From DIGJ01 sp041821315 (GTDB taxonomy: Bacteria > Bacillota > Clostridia > Lachnospirales > Lachnospiraceae): DNA of 64,000 nucleotides. Made by a program: the position numbers and the translations under genes. Position 1 is the stretch's first letter, and each line of letters begins with the position of its first letter. The notes beneath the pieces were generated by a model that searched no databases, was not told the DNA's origin, and saw nothing but the letters and a program-made list of their open reading frames with translations. The stretch spans positions 1-64,000 of the forward strand of contig JBGUEO010000019.1 of NCBI GenBank assembly GCA_041821315.1, given 5' to 3'. Positions 1 through 7,452 of the stretch are shown here, piece by piece.

Positions 1-1565
1 ATGCAACCAACCACATGGTACTGGGACGTAATTCAGAAAATGGAGAAAAGTCAGATTACGTCTATAATGGCCTGTTCATGAGAGTGAAGAACGTACAGAA
101 ACTGGAACAGACGGATAGTAGCTATGAGAATTATGGAGAGACTGCGGTAGGAAAAAGTAAGCAGGCCTTTGGGACGAAAGAAACGAACTATGTAATCGAT
201 TATCTGAGTGAAGCAAACAATGATCTGCTATCCTATGAAACTGGATTTGGAGCGACCAGAGTCACTTATGGACGTGGAAGTGAGCGTCTAAGCCAGAACG
301 TGACAATTTATCCAGAGACACCGAAAAGCAATCGGACAGATATCGCTCAGGAAAACAATGGAAAATCTTATTTCCAGACAGACCGTCTAGGTAGCGTGTT
401 GTTTGCATCAAATCAAGAGGGAGAAGTACTTCGATATGCAGATCGGGATGCGTGGGGAAACCTGCAAATACCGATGCAGGAAGAAATGAACTCTGCAGGA
501 ATAGCGGACAGCTTTGGGTTTACGAATTACAATTATGATCCGGTGTTAGACCAGTATTTTGCTCAGGCGAGATTCTATGATGCCAAGCAGGGACGGATGC
601 TCGCTGTGGATCCAGTTAAAACAGGGCTTAATAGGTACCTTTATTGCAAGAATGATCCGTTAAACTATATAGATCCGCTAGGGGCTACCGCACAAAATGT
701 GAAAGCTGGAGTTTCTATATCGAATAAAGGCATACTTACTGGGGCGGCAAATGCTTTAACTAGATATAAAAAAGCACTTTCATCCGTAGGGAATATTGGA
801 AATGCTGGAAGTTCATTTACCAATACGAATAAGTGTTCTTCAAATAAGGGGAAGGGAAATCTCCATAGTTTAAGTATGATGGTAGATGATGATACATGGT
901 ATAGCCCTTCCACAGGGAATCAAATTGACAGAAAAACTGGAAAAGTTGTTGGGACTACTAAGGGGACGGCTAAACAAGGGTATCAGGATTCTACGATGAA
1001 TCTAATCATGAAACTTGAGGGAACACCATTCTTAAAACCAAGAATTAATGATAACGGAACGATTACTATAGGTTATGGGTACGATTTCACCAAAGAAAGT
1101 GACCCTGATATGTTTAACAAATATTTGAAGGTAGATAGAAAAGGAAACATCGAAGTAGTTGGTAAAATATCTAATGAAGATGCAGCAGCAACTATCAAGA
1201 AAGTTGCAGATAAACTAGGAATTACTAGTGCTTTGGATGATTTCATGAATGGGAAAGGTTTTGGAAATAAAGTAAATCCATTGCTGTTTAATCAAAACCA
1301 ATACGATGCCATATTTAGCTACTTTTATTCCAACGGCAAAAATGTATTTTCGAATTCAAAATATAATGAATGGATTGGGTATGGAGGAGAATATGCAAAC
1401 CGAGCGAAAGAAAGAAAAGAGTTAAGAGACTATCTAATTAATAATAATGGAAATTATAACTCTAATATGATAATCGATTTATTTGTCAATAGCAAAGGGG
1501 CAAATATAAAGTATGATTATAAAGACAGGAGGGAGAATGAGGCCAGTGTATTTAGCCAAAAATAA
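1..1565 (+). CDS. RHS-repeat polymorphic toxin, C-terminal part, with GH24 lysozyme-like tail (5' end outside window)
   Basis: The reading frame is open to the left edge, so this is the 3' part of a larger gene; the ATG at 15 is probably internal. Counting from it, residues 117-223 are the RHS-associated core, with DRLGSV, a DAWGN turn, FYDAKQGRMLAVDP and a closing NDPLNYIDPLG. After a linker, residues 330-500 form the variable toxin module. LEG (E335), an Asp near 346 and TITIGYG (T351) follow the Glu/Asp/Thr layout of T4-type lysozyme, and NQNQYDAIFSYFYSNG resembles the conserved helix of that family. I infer a secreted or surface-delivered toxin that cuts peptidoglycan. RHS assignment is firm; the lysozyme assignment is motif-based. 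The next gene overlaps its 3' end and may be the immunity gene. Confidence 0.85.
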   Translation, partial: ATNHMVLGRNSENGEKSDYVYNGLFMRVKNVQKLEQTDSSYENYGETAVGKSKQAFGTKETNYVIDYLSEANNDLLSYETGFGATRVTYGRGSERLSQNVTIYPETPKSNRTDIAQENNGKSYFQTDRLGSVLFASNQEGEVLRYADRDAWGNLQIPMQEEMNSAGIADSFGFTNYNYDPVLDQYFAQARFYDAKQGRMLAVDPVKTGLNRYLYCKNDPLNYIDPLGATAQNVKAGVSISNKGILTGAANALTRYKKALSSVGNIGNAGSSFTNTNKCSSNKGKGNLHSLSMMVDDDTWYSPSTGNQIDRKTGKVVGTTKGTAKQGYQDSTMNLIMKLEGTPFLKPRINDNGTITIGYGYDFTKESDPDMFNKYLKVDRKGNIEVVGKISNEDAAATIKKVADKLGITSALDDFMNGKGFGNKVNPLLFNQNQYDAIFSYFYSNGKNVFSNSKYNEWIGYGGEYANRAKERKELRDYLINNNGNYNSNMIIDLFVNSKGANIKYDYKDRRENEASVFSQK

Positions 1566-2850
1566 CAAACATACAAGGACAACTAAAAATGTAAGGATTT
1601 TGATTTTAATTATGTTATTATCTGTTTTCGTCTGTGCTTGTCAAAAAACAGACAATGACAGTAATTCCAATGTAGCACATCAGAGTGTGGAGGCTACACC
1701 TACCCCAAAAAATGATGAACTCAAGTGGAAATGGTATATAAAACCGGATAAATACAGTGATATGTATTTTATAGACAACGATATGATTGCAGTAACGGAA
1801 AATTACGAAAAATATGTAATAGTCAATACCAGTGGTGAAATAGTAATTCCATTTGAGTATTCAAGCGTATCAAGTTTTGAAGATGGTTTTGCATTAGTTA
1901 AAGACAATGAAAATACCTTTTTTATAAACAAAAAAGGAGAAAATGTTTTTGATAAAGTTTTTGAGGATGCTGATAGTTTTAGCGATGGTCTTGCTCCGGT
2001 TAAAAAAGATGGCCTTTGGGGTTTTATAGACAAATCAGGATATATGATAATAAAGAACCAATTTGATCAAGTGAATAGCTTTAATGAAAGCTTTGTAGCA
2101 GTTGAAGAAAATAATAAATGGGGGATGATAGATAGTTCTGGAAATATTGTTATCGATTTTCAATATGACTGTATCAACGATTTTCATGAAGGTATCGCTG
2201 CTGTAGCAAAAGATGGTAAATGGGGATTTATAGATAAGTCCGGAAATATTGTTACAGAGCTTCAGTTTGATAAAGTAGAGAATTTTTCTGAAGGTTTCGC
2301 TGCTGTTATGAAAAATGACAAGTGGGGATTTGTTGACAAAAGCGGAAAAATCAGCATTGATCTGAAATATGATGATGTTGGAAATTTTAGTGAGGGCAAG
2401 GCATCTGTTAAATTATCAAATTATAACGATGGCTTAGACGAATGGGCATATATTGATAGTAATGACAATATTGTTATTGATTTTTATCCATATGATGCTG
2501 CCGGTGACCAAATATTTAGCGTGGGTGAATTTCATGAAGGACTAGCTTTCGTATCCAAAACATTATTATCCATTATAGATAACAATGGTAAAAATATATT
2601 TTTGGGCGGTGGTTCAGAATTCTTTATAAGCTCATTAAGCTACAATAGTGAATATGATGCTATTCTAGCATATGTTTATACTGATGATGCTATGAAAAAT
2701 AAGAAATATGGTCTAATGGGACTGACAGGGAATCAGAGACTAGAGCCGGTTTTTGATTACATAAGTGGGATATATGGTGACTATGTAATTGTGGAAAGTA
2801 TTGTTAATGGAGAAAGTAAAGTGGGGTTAATAAAAATTTATGAAGAATAA
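1537..2850 (+). CDS. WG-repeat lipoprotein, candidate immunity protein
   Basis: 437 residues. A signal segment (residues 19-34) ends at Cys35 in the context FVCAC, fitting lipoprotein processing and anchoring outside the membrane. The body is a chain of WG (KWG) beta repeats of about 34 residues, with WGFIDKSG seen at least twice plus WGMIDSSG and WGFVDKSG variants. I chose the ATG at 1537 because AGGAGGG lies just upstream; an earlier in-frame ATG at 1513 lacks a site. It overlaps the RHS toxin by 29 bases, so the two are co-expressed. A surface lipoprotein next to a peptidoglycan-cutting toxin suggests immunity, but that is inference; WG repeats occur in many unrelated contexts. Confidence 0.8.
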   Translation: MRPVYLAKNNKHTRTTKNVRILILIMLLSVFVCACQKTDNDSNSNVAHQSVEATPTPKNDELKWKWYIKPDKYSDMYFIDNDMIAVTENYEKYVIVNTSGEIVIPFEYSSVSSFEDGFALVKDNENTFFINKKGENVFDKVFEDADSFSDGLAPVKKDGLWGFIDKSGYMIIKNQFDQVNSFNESFVAVEENNKWGMIDSSGNIVIDFQYDCINDFHEGIAAVAKDGKWGFIDKSGNIVTELQFDKVENFSEGFAAVMKNDKWGFVDKSGKISIDLKYDDVGNFSEGKASVKLSNYNDGLDEWAYIDSNDNIVIDFYPYDAAGDQIFSVGEFHEGLAFVSKTLLSIIDNNGKNIFLGGGSEFFISSLSYNSEYDAILAYVYTDDAMKNKKYGLMGLTGNQRLEPVFDYISGIYGDYVIVESIVNGESKVGLIKIYEE

Positions 2851-2943
2851 TTAAGGACATTAGTCATGGTGCGGAACCAACGTTCAACTTTCGCTTTCTG
2901 TGTTGGAGTATAGGGCTGGTCATAGTGGATAAGCGAACCCATT
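2851..2943 (-). pseudogene. DDE integrase-type transposase fragment
   Basis: Read on the minus strand, about 31 codons encode SLIHYDQPYTPTQKAKVERW followed by FRTM. This matches the end of the rve catalytic core of DDE insertion-sequence transposases, including the region of the last catalytic Glu (in VERWF). Nothing else of the element is present: no start, no D,D residues and no terminal repeats. It lies directly between the WG-repeat lipoprotein and RHS debris, so it marks an old insertion or deletion end-point. Confidence 0.7.
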
Positions 2944-3295
2944 TCGTTACTGATGCTAGAGGAGGAAAAACCACATTTAAATACGGCGGAGGCGGAAATA
3001 TGATCTCATACACCGATGCCAACCAAAACAAGTGGACATATGAATACGATGCCTTAAGCAGAATCACCGGTGTGACCGACCAAAAGGGAGGGAGTATAGC
3101 GCTTTCCTATGGCAGCAGAGGCGAACTGCGAAAGCTTACGGATCAGGAGGGGGCAGAGACAACCTACCGCTATGATACCCTTGGCCGGATGACTGAAATG
3201 AGCGATGCTATGGGCAACCGGGAAATCTACTAAGTGAAAAAGACCCGGAAGGCAATACAACCTCATATTGTTATTGAGGATAGGTAACAGAAACT
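2925..3295 (+). pseudogene. RHS/YD-repeat gene fragment A
   Basis: From about 2943 the plus strand encodes typical YD repeats (YTDANQNKWTYEYDALSRI, SYGSRGELRKLTDQEG, YRYDTLGRM) and stops at 3233 in mid-repeat. After the stop, a DPEGNTT segment continues recognisable RHS sequence to about 3290, so the stop is a lesion in a former longer gene. There is no signal peptide, no RHS core and no credible start; the ATG-like start at 2925 falls in the transposase scrap. I read this as a dead internal piece of an RHS toxin gene. Confidence 0.8.
2994..3153 (+). repeat. 160-bp direct repeat, copy A
   Basis: This segment matches 4476-4635 without gaps. By hand count about 11 of 160 positions differ. It encodes the GNMISYTDANQNKWTYEYDA part of the YD repeat. 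The two copies flank the toxin-antitoxin pair. Confidence 0.85.
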
Positions 3296-3356
3296 ATATA
3301 ATGGTTATAGTCCATGTAGTGAGGGCGGGTAAAACTAATCATGGAGAAGTAAGACC

Positions 3357-3400
3357 TCGTACACCGATGCCGACCAAAAGGGAGGGCATATAGCGCTGGT
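3357..3400 (+). repeat. Third, internally deleted copy of the RHS repeat
   Basis: The sequence starts like copies A and B (CGTACACCGATGCC) and jumps directly to GACCAAAAGGGAGGGCATAT and TAGCGCT. About 60 bases present in the other copies are missing. The join is at the short GCC/ACC-rich motif shared by both ends, which fits deletion between micro-repeats. Confidence 0.7.
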
Positions 3401-3465
3401 TTATTTTAGAAAACTGAATAAAAGATATTACTATTGCAGATTATAACTGCAGCAGTAAAAATGTA

Positions 3466-3494
3466 TTGCGGATTGCGATACAAAATGATATAAT
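3466..3494 (+). promoter_or_regulatory. Promoter of the toxin-antitoxin pair
   Basis: TTGCGG (3466-3471) and TATAAT (3489-3494) are separated by 17 bases, and AGAAAGGTGG precedes the ATG at 3521. A short inverted repeat (GCAG/CTGC, about 3436-3450) lies just upstream and could be an antitoxin operator; that part is a guess. Confidence 0.6.
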
Positions 3495-3520
3495 TAACTT
3501 AACAGAAAGGTGGTGTTTAT

Positions 3521-3820
3521 ATGGCAGCAAAAACAGCAAATGTGACAGCGCGTATACAACCAGATATTAAAGAAACTGCAGAGGCAATCCTTGATAGACT
3601 TGGAATACCCGTTTCAGTTTTTATTGATATGACTTATAGACAGGTAATCATGCATGATGGAGTACCATTTTCTCTTGATATTCCTCAGAAAATAGCAACA
3701 AGAGATACGCTATCTGCAGCAGAATTTAATTCTATGATGAAAAAGGGACTAGATCAGGCCAGGAGAGATGATTCACTTCCTGTATCGGATGCATTCCAAA
3801 GTCTAAGAGCGGAGATATAG
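3521..3820 (+). CDS. RelB/DinJ-family antitoxin
   Basis: 99 residues. The N-terminal part (TANVTARIQPDIKETAEAIL then LGIPVSVFIDMTYRQVI) is the ribbon-helix-helix dimer of the RelB/DinJ family, which binds its own promoter. The C-terminal part (residues 55-99) is charged and would wrap the toxin. It has its own promoter and a strong GAAAGGTGG site, and ends one base before the toxin start, the usual type II arrangement. The module lies between two RHS repeat fragments, which suggests it arrived with, or stabilises, this unstable segment. Confidence 0.9.
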   Translation: MAAKTANVTARIQPDIKETAEAILDRLGIPVSVFIDMTYRQVIMHDGVPFSLDIPQKIATRDTLSAAEFNSMMKKGLDQARRDDSLPVSDAFQSLRAEI

Positions 3821-3821
3821 A

Positions 3822-4157
3822 ATGCCGGAAAACTATGAGGTTAAAATTACACGACAGGCATTAGAACAGATGAAAGAAATCGTTCATTATATCTCACATG
3901 AACTTTTAGCACCAGAAGCAACCTCTAACCTGTTGACTAACATGGAATTAACGATAAACTCCTTATCAGAGATGCCGGGAAGAATAACTCTTATCGACGA
4001 GGAACCTTGGCATTCTGAGGGAATTAGAAAAACTGCTGTGAAGAATTATTTAATATATTTTTGGATTGATGAAGAAAACAAGAAAGTTCAAGTAACAGCA
4101 GTAATCTATGAAAAAAGAGATCAGATTAAGCAATTATTGAAAATGGACTTTAATTAA
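3822..4157 (+). CDS. RelE/ParE-superfamily toxin
   Basis: 111 residues. YEVKITRQALEQMKEIVHYI at the N-terminus, a central helix ending in LSEMPGRI and a strand-rich end (NYLIYFWIDEENKKVQVTAV) followed by IYEKRDQ give the plasmid-stabilisation (RelE/ParE) fold. Partnering with a RelB/DinJ antitoxin favours a ribosome-dependent mRNA endonuclease, but a ParE-like gyrase inhibitor cannot be excluded by reading. The start follows the antitoxin stop by one base and the gene ends before a hairpin terminator at 4171. It looks intact. Confidence 0.85.
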   Translation: MPENYEVKITRQALEQMKEIVHYISHELLAPEATSNLLTNMELTINSLSEMPGRITLIDEEPWHSEGIRKTAVKNYLIYFWIDEENKKVQVTAVIYEKRDQIKQLLKMDFN

Positions 4158-4170
4158 ATCGTAATTAAGT

Positions 4171-4208
4171 AAAAAGACCATTTACAGGGATATGTAATCG
4201 GTCTTTTT
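4171..4208 (+). terminator. Rho-independent terminator of the toxin-antitoxin operon
   Basis: AAAAAGACC (4171-4179) pairs with GGTCTTTTT (4200-4208), and the T run continues to 4209. It follows the toxin stop by 13 bases. Confidence 0.8.
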
Positions 4209-4224
4209 TCATGCGTCGCAGCTT

Positions 4225-4665
4225 ACCACGATGCAGGACGTGTTGGAGGAAATGGACGTAGGTCCACTGATTGGAATATTCTGCTAAAAATACTGATGGT
4301 GATAGTATTTTCTTTACTTATGACGATCTTGACAACCTGTTAACGGTGGGCAATACTACAAATATATGCTTATGACACCAGCGGGGTGAAAGCATATATC
4401 TATGACAGTTTAAACCACCTAACAGAAATGGAGGATGAAAACGGCTATCGACAGTCCTTCTCGTATGACGCAGCTGGAAATATGATCTCGTACACCGATG
4501 CCAACCAAAACAAGTGGACATATGAATACGATGCCTTAAGCAGAATCACCGGTGTGATCGAACAAAAGGGAGGACATATAGCGCTTTCCTATGGTAGTAG
4601 AGGTGAACTGCTAAAGCATACGGATCAGGAGGGGGAGCCACGTCCTACCAGTATGATTCAATATA
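4225..4665 (+). pseudogene. RHS/YD-repeat gene fragment B
   Basis: This is a decayed stretch of YD repeats in shifting frames. Around 4304 it reads FFTYDDLDNLLTVGN, then the frame breaks; from 4386 it reads AYIYDSLNHLTEMEDENGY and into direct-repeat copy B. At about 4636 a further shift moves the TSYQYDS continuation into another frame. There is no start, no core domain and no toxin tail. With fragment A it suggests one ancestral RHS gene broken by insertion of the toxin-antitoxin module and later deletions. Confidence 0.8.
4476..4635 (+). repeat. 160-bp direct repeat, copy B
   Basis: Gap-free partner of 2994-3153. Most of the differences are clustered in the 3' half; about 65 bases near the 5' end are identical. 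Confidence 0.85.
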
Positions 4666-4721
4666 ATCATGTTGTGTTACTATATGAGGGATGAATAGCT
4701 TTAAAGAAAATAGCTTTTGTT

Positions 4722-5336
4722 TTGGACACATGTTTCGCAATCTTGGTCAAAATATCTTGTCTTTCTTGTGATTCTTATGATTTCACGATATTTGGTCATA
4801 GTAGTTACCTCTTGATGGATTTATTTCCGGATTATTTAAAATTTCATAGCAACAGAAAAAGAAATTATTCATTGAAAAATAACCTATATCATGCATGTGC
4901 CTATACGTATGGACCGCCGATGGCGGTAGCTCCAATTGATAAACAACGTCAGGTTGTGGAATATGCAGTTACAGAAATTCCACGGGAAAAGATTAAATTA
5001 GGTATACCAAACTATGGGTATGATTGGACGCTTCCATTTGAAAGAGGAGTGACCGTGGCTAAAACCATTGGAAATGTAGAGGCGGTACAAATCGCTGTAA
5101 ATTATGGTGTGATGATTGAGTTTGATGAGGTGGCAATGTCTCCATTTTTTCATTATACGGATGAAAATGGAATCGAACATGAAGTATGGTTTGAAGATGT
5201 CCGCAGTATGCAAGCCAAGTTTGATCTAATCAAGGAGTTTGCGTTGAAAGGCTGTGGATACTGGCAGATTATGAAACTGTTTCGGGCAAATTGGATTTTA
5301 TTAGAAGATAATTTTTATATTCAAAAGAGCAAATAA
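4722..5336 (+). pseudogene. GH18 (YaaH/SleL-like) glycosidase, 3' fragment
   Basis: From about 4884 the translation is the C-terminal half of a spore-type GH18 glycosidase: AYTYGPPMAVAPIDKQRQVV, KIKLGIPNYGYDWTLPFERG, SPFFHYTDENGIEHEVWFED and a closing GYWQIMKLFRANW. The LysM domains and the barrel half holding the catalytic DxxDxDxE motif are absent. The first 55 codons (4722-4883) do not look like this family and were probably joined by deletion. I therefore call it a catalytically dead remnant of a cortex-lytic or cell-wall glucosaminidase gene. It ends in a long hairpin shared with the convergent gene. Confidence 0.75.
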
Positions 5337-5388
5337 CAAAAAAGAAGAAAATCGAGGGAATGGACACTCGATTTTCTTCTTTTTTGTT
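5335..5388. terminator. Bidirectional terminator
   Basis: A perfect 22-bp inverted repeat (5335-5356 and 5367-5388) has A-rich outer arms on one side and T-rich arms on the other. It can therefore stop transcription of the GH18 remnant and of the convergent gene that ends at 5396. Confidence 0.85.
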
Positions 5389-5395
5389 ATAGAAA

Positions 5396-6019
5396 TTATT
5401 TGGTTTCCGTTGTTCCATTTTTCCATGCATTTATTTTCTCTCTGGTTGCTTCCAAAGTCTGTTTGCTGATATCGGGTAATTCACCACCGAATGATTTTGT
5501 CGCTTGGTCATATCCTTTTTCTATGGCATTCATTAAAGTATCAGCTTTGGATGGATCACCTCCGGCCAAAGCATAAGCAAATGAATAAAGGCGTTCTGAA
5601 GTTTGATTTACGCCCCAGTATCCATCTTCGGATACATCTTCTTTTGCCTGTGTGATATCCTCTATAGAAAACTTTAGATTACCAGATTTTAGAACATCTA
5701 AAATACTTTCTGAAATATCAAGCGTTTGTCCTTGCTTTAACAGTGTTTTCTCTACTAAATCCTTTAACTGTTGTTTTCGTTGATTTAAATCGTTCAAAAG
5801 ATTTGTGATGGTTTCGGTATCCTTTTTATAACTTTTGCTTGTGGAATTAGACGGTTCATTTTTTTTACTGGATTCATAAACAACAGCATTTTTTTCATCA
5901 CTCGAATTAGTGTTTGAAGTTGCCGCTTCCCGCTCTTTTTTTACAGAAGAAGTCGATGGATACGAAGTTGAAGACAGATAAGAACTTGCACCTGTTGCAG
6001 AAACATTATTTGAATTCAT
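5396..6019 (-). CDS. Conserved protein of unknown function, DUF5610-like C-terminal domain
   Basis: 207 residues, no signal peptide or membrane segment. Residues 1-65 are Ser/Thr/Asn-rich and look disordered. Residues 65-95 are a probable coiled coil. Residues 125-195 hold a conserved-looking block: EDGYWGVNQTSERLYSFAYA, LAGGDPSKAD, EKGYDQATKSFGGELPDIS. This block resembles the DUF5610 family as I remember it; no activity is known to me. The ATG at 6019 follows AAGGAGGG. It stands alone, between a bidirectional terminator and the sigma-factor operon. Confidence 0.65.
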   Translation of the reverse strand: MNSNNVSATGASSYLSSTSYPSTSSVKKEREAATSNTNSSDEKNAVVYESSKKNEPSNSTSKSYKKDTETITNLLNDLNQRKQQLKDLVEKTLLKQGQTLDISESILDVLKSGNLKFSIEDITQAKEDVSEDGYWGVNQTSERLYSFAYALAGGDPSKADTLMNAIEKGYDQATKSFGGELPDISKQTLEATREKINAWKNGTTETK

Positions 6020-6088
6020 AGCTTTACCCTCCTTGGTATTATACGCCTATCTTGTTATAGGATATATCGGCAGCATGTCAAAGAAAGA

Positions 6089-6391
6089 TTAGCGGAGAAT
6101 TACATAATTTTGTGCATATTGAAAACACCATTCAACACAAGCCATACCAATTGTAAAAAATGTTAGTAAAATCATGATAAAAATTGCACCTCCATCATAG
6201 GTAAGTCTGCCCTCTTTATCTTGGAAATAAGAAAAGAGTACTTCGATACCAAGAAAGATGAAAACAATCGGCCAAAGTTTCATGATAAATGCATAGGAAA
6301 TGGTTATTGTAAAAATATGAAGCATAAACAATAAACCAAATACTATAAGTGTAGCACCAAGAGTAAACGTTCCAACTTTGCGAGTTTTCAT
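6089..6391 (-). CDS. Small membrane protein, LiaI/LiaF-type (DUF5668-like)
   Basis: 100 residues with about three membrane spans: GTFTLGATLIVFGLLFMLHI, then LWPIVFIFLGIEVLF, then GAIFIMILLTFFTIGMA. The WP-(x)-FLGIE signature is typical of the LiaI/LiaF transmembrane domain found in envelope-stress operons. Its start ATG overlaps the TGA of the preceding gene (ATGA), so it is the last gene of the sigma-factor operon. A role in envelope-stress sensing is inferred from this context. Confidence 0.7.
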   Translation of the reverse strand: MKTRKVGTFTLGATLIVFGLLFMLHIFTITISYAFIMKLWPIVFIFLGIEVLFSYFQDKEGRLTYDGGAIFIMILLTFFTIGMACVEWCFQYAQNYVILR

Positions 6392-6984
6392 TTGGTATCC
6401 TCCGTTTCCTGTTCAACAAGCACCGTATCAACAGCAGTTGTGCTTGTGTCTTCTTCCGTGGTTTCATGGTTTAAAAGCTCAAATTTTTTCCCTTGTATCA
6501 GACGAATGCCAATGAACAGAATAAATACAGCCAAAACAAGTTGTGGTATTTTATCAAAGAAATATGAAATTTTCCCATAAAATTCCCAACCTATCAAAAG
6601 ATAGCTTACCCCAGAGCTAAAGTTGGAGATTAGCAGGCTGGCACCAATTACGATACATGCAATTGCAATTATTTTTTTGAATTTGCCTTGTATAAGTAAT
6701 GAAAGAGAAGAAAAATCCATGCCAGAGAAATAATTGTCTTCTAATTTGTAAAAATCTTCATCTTGCATTGAGTTTTTATTGAGTACATCAAAGAAGCTAT
6801 AAAACCAAAGAACGGGTAGGATAAACAGCAAAGGTCCCATATTTAAAATAGTAGAAAAAAAGAAGGTGATACAAAGTAGTGTCATAAGAGAAATTCCTTG
6901 TTTCATAAATCCCAAATACATATGTCCTGCACCTGGAATTAGGGAAAAACAAAATGTTAAAAACTTACCTTTTCGTTTAATCAT
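6388..6984 (-). CDS. Multi-pass membrane protein in ECF sigma operon
   Basis: 198 residues from the ATG at 6984, chosen because GGAGGT sits 7 bases upstream; longer in-frame starts lack a site. SLIPGAGHMYLGFMKQGI resembles the TM2/GYxxH-type small membrane motif, followed by two hydrophobic segments, a charged cytosolic part, and two more segments (residues 95-120 and 140-155). The C-terminus is acidic and Thr-rich. It overlaps the anti-sigma gene by 8 bases and the next gene by 4, so all are translated together. Function unknown. Confidence 0.7.
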   Translation of the reverse strand: MIKRKGKFLTFCFSLIPGAGHMYLGFMKQGISLMTLLCITFFFSTILNMGPLLFILPVLWFYSFFDVLNKNSMQDEDFYKLEDNYFSGMDFSSLSLLIQGKFKKIIAIACIVIGASLLISNFSSGVSYLLIGWEFYGKISYFFDKIPQLVLAVFILFIGIRLIQGKKFELLNHETTEEDTSTTAVDTVLVEQETEDTK

Positions 6985-7450
6985 TAATCTTACCTCCATT
7001 ATTTGTTTGTGGTTCATCAATAATGAATCGATTCATTTTATCATTTACCTGCTCGGTAAATTCATTCATCGAATCGTTCATATGATTGAGAAAGGTTTCA
7101 GAGTAACTCTGCGTATAAACAGGTGTTGGTAGAATCGTACTTGGATTCCAAAAACTTGAAAAAAGGAGAAAGAGAGCTCCGCACATAGCGGTACATACCC
7201 GAAGACTATAAAAGAAAAACTGCCGGTGTGTGGTAGCTTCTTTATTTTTTGATACTTGAAAAAGGATGCTCTCTTTTAAATTTTTTGGTGCAGGAAGAAT
7301 CCGGTTATACTCAGAAAAACTTTCTGCAAATAGATCCGCACAATAAGTACAATGGGAGATATGCTCTAAAAGTTGACTGGTTTCATCGGTTGTTAATTCA
7401 TTAGCATGGTATTGATTGAGTAATTTTTTATTAATATGTATGGTATTCAT
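6977..7450 (-). CDS. Zinc-finger anti-sigma factor
   Basis: 157 residues from the ATG at 7450, which has AAAGGAG upstream and starts 2 bases after the sigma gene. The N-terminal domain has the H-x3-C-x2-C signature (HISHCTYC) of ZAS anti-sigma factors, preceded by a helix that would clamp the sigma factor. A single membrane segment (about residues 79-97) separates this from an extracytoplasmic tail rich in Asn and Met. It would hold the upstream ECF sigma factor at the membrane until an envelope signal releases it. The signal is unknown. Confidence 0.85.
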   Translation of the reverse strand: MNTIHINKKLLNQYHANELTTDETSQLLEHISHCTYCADLFAESFSEYNRILPAPKNLKESILFQVSKNKEATTHRQFFFYSLRVCTAMCGALFLLFSSFWNPSTILPTPVYTQSYSETFLNHMNDSMNEFTEQVNDKMNRFIIDEPQTNNGGKIND

Positions 7451-7452
7451 GA

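Noticed and set aside
2864..3067. Minus-strand frame of 67 codons
   Set aside because: The transposase similarity is in a different frame, and the rest is antisense to YD-repeat sequence; this frame shows no family features.
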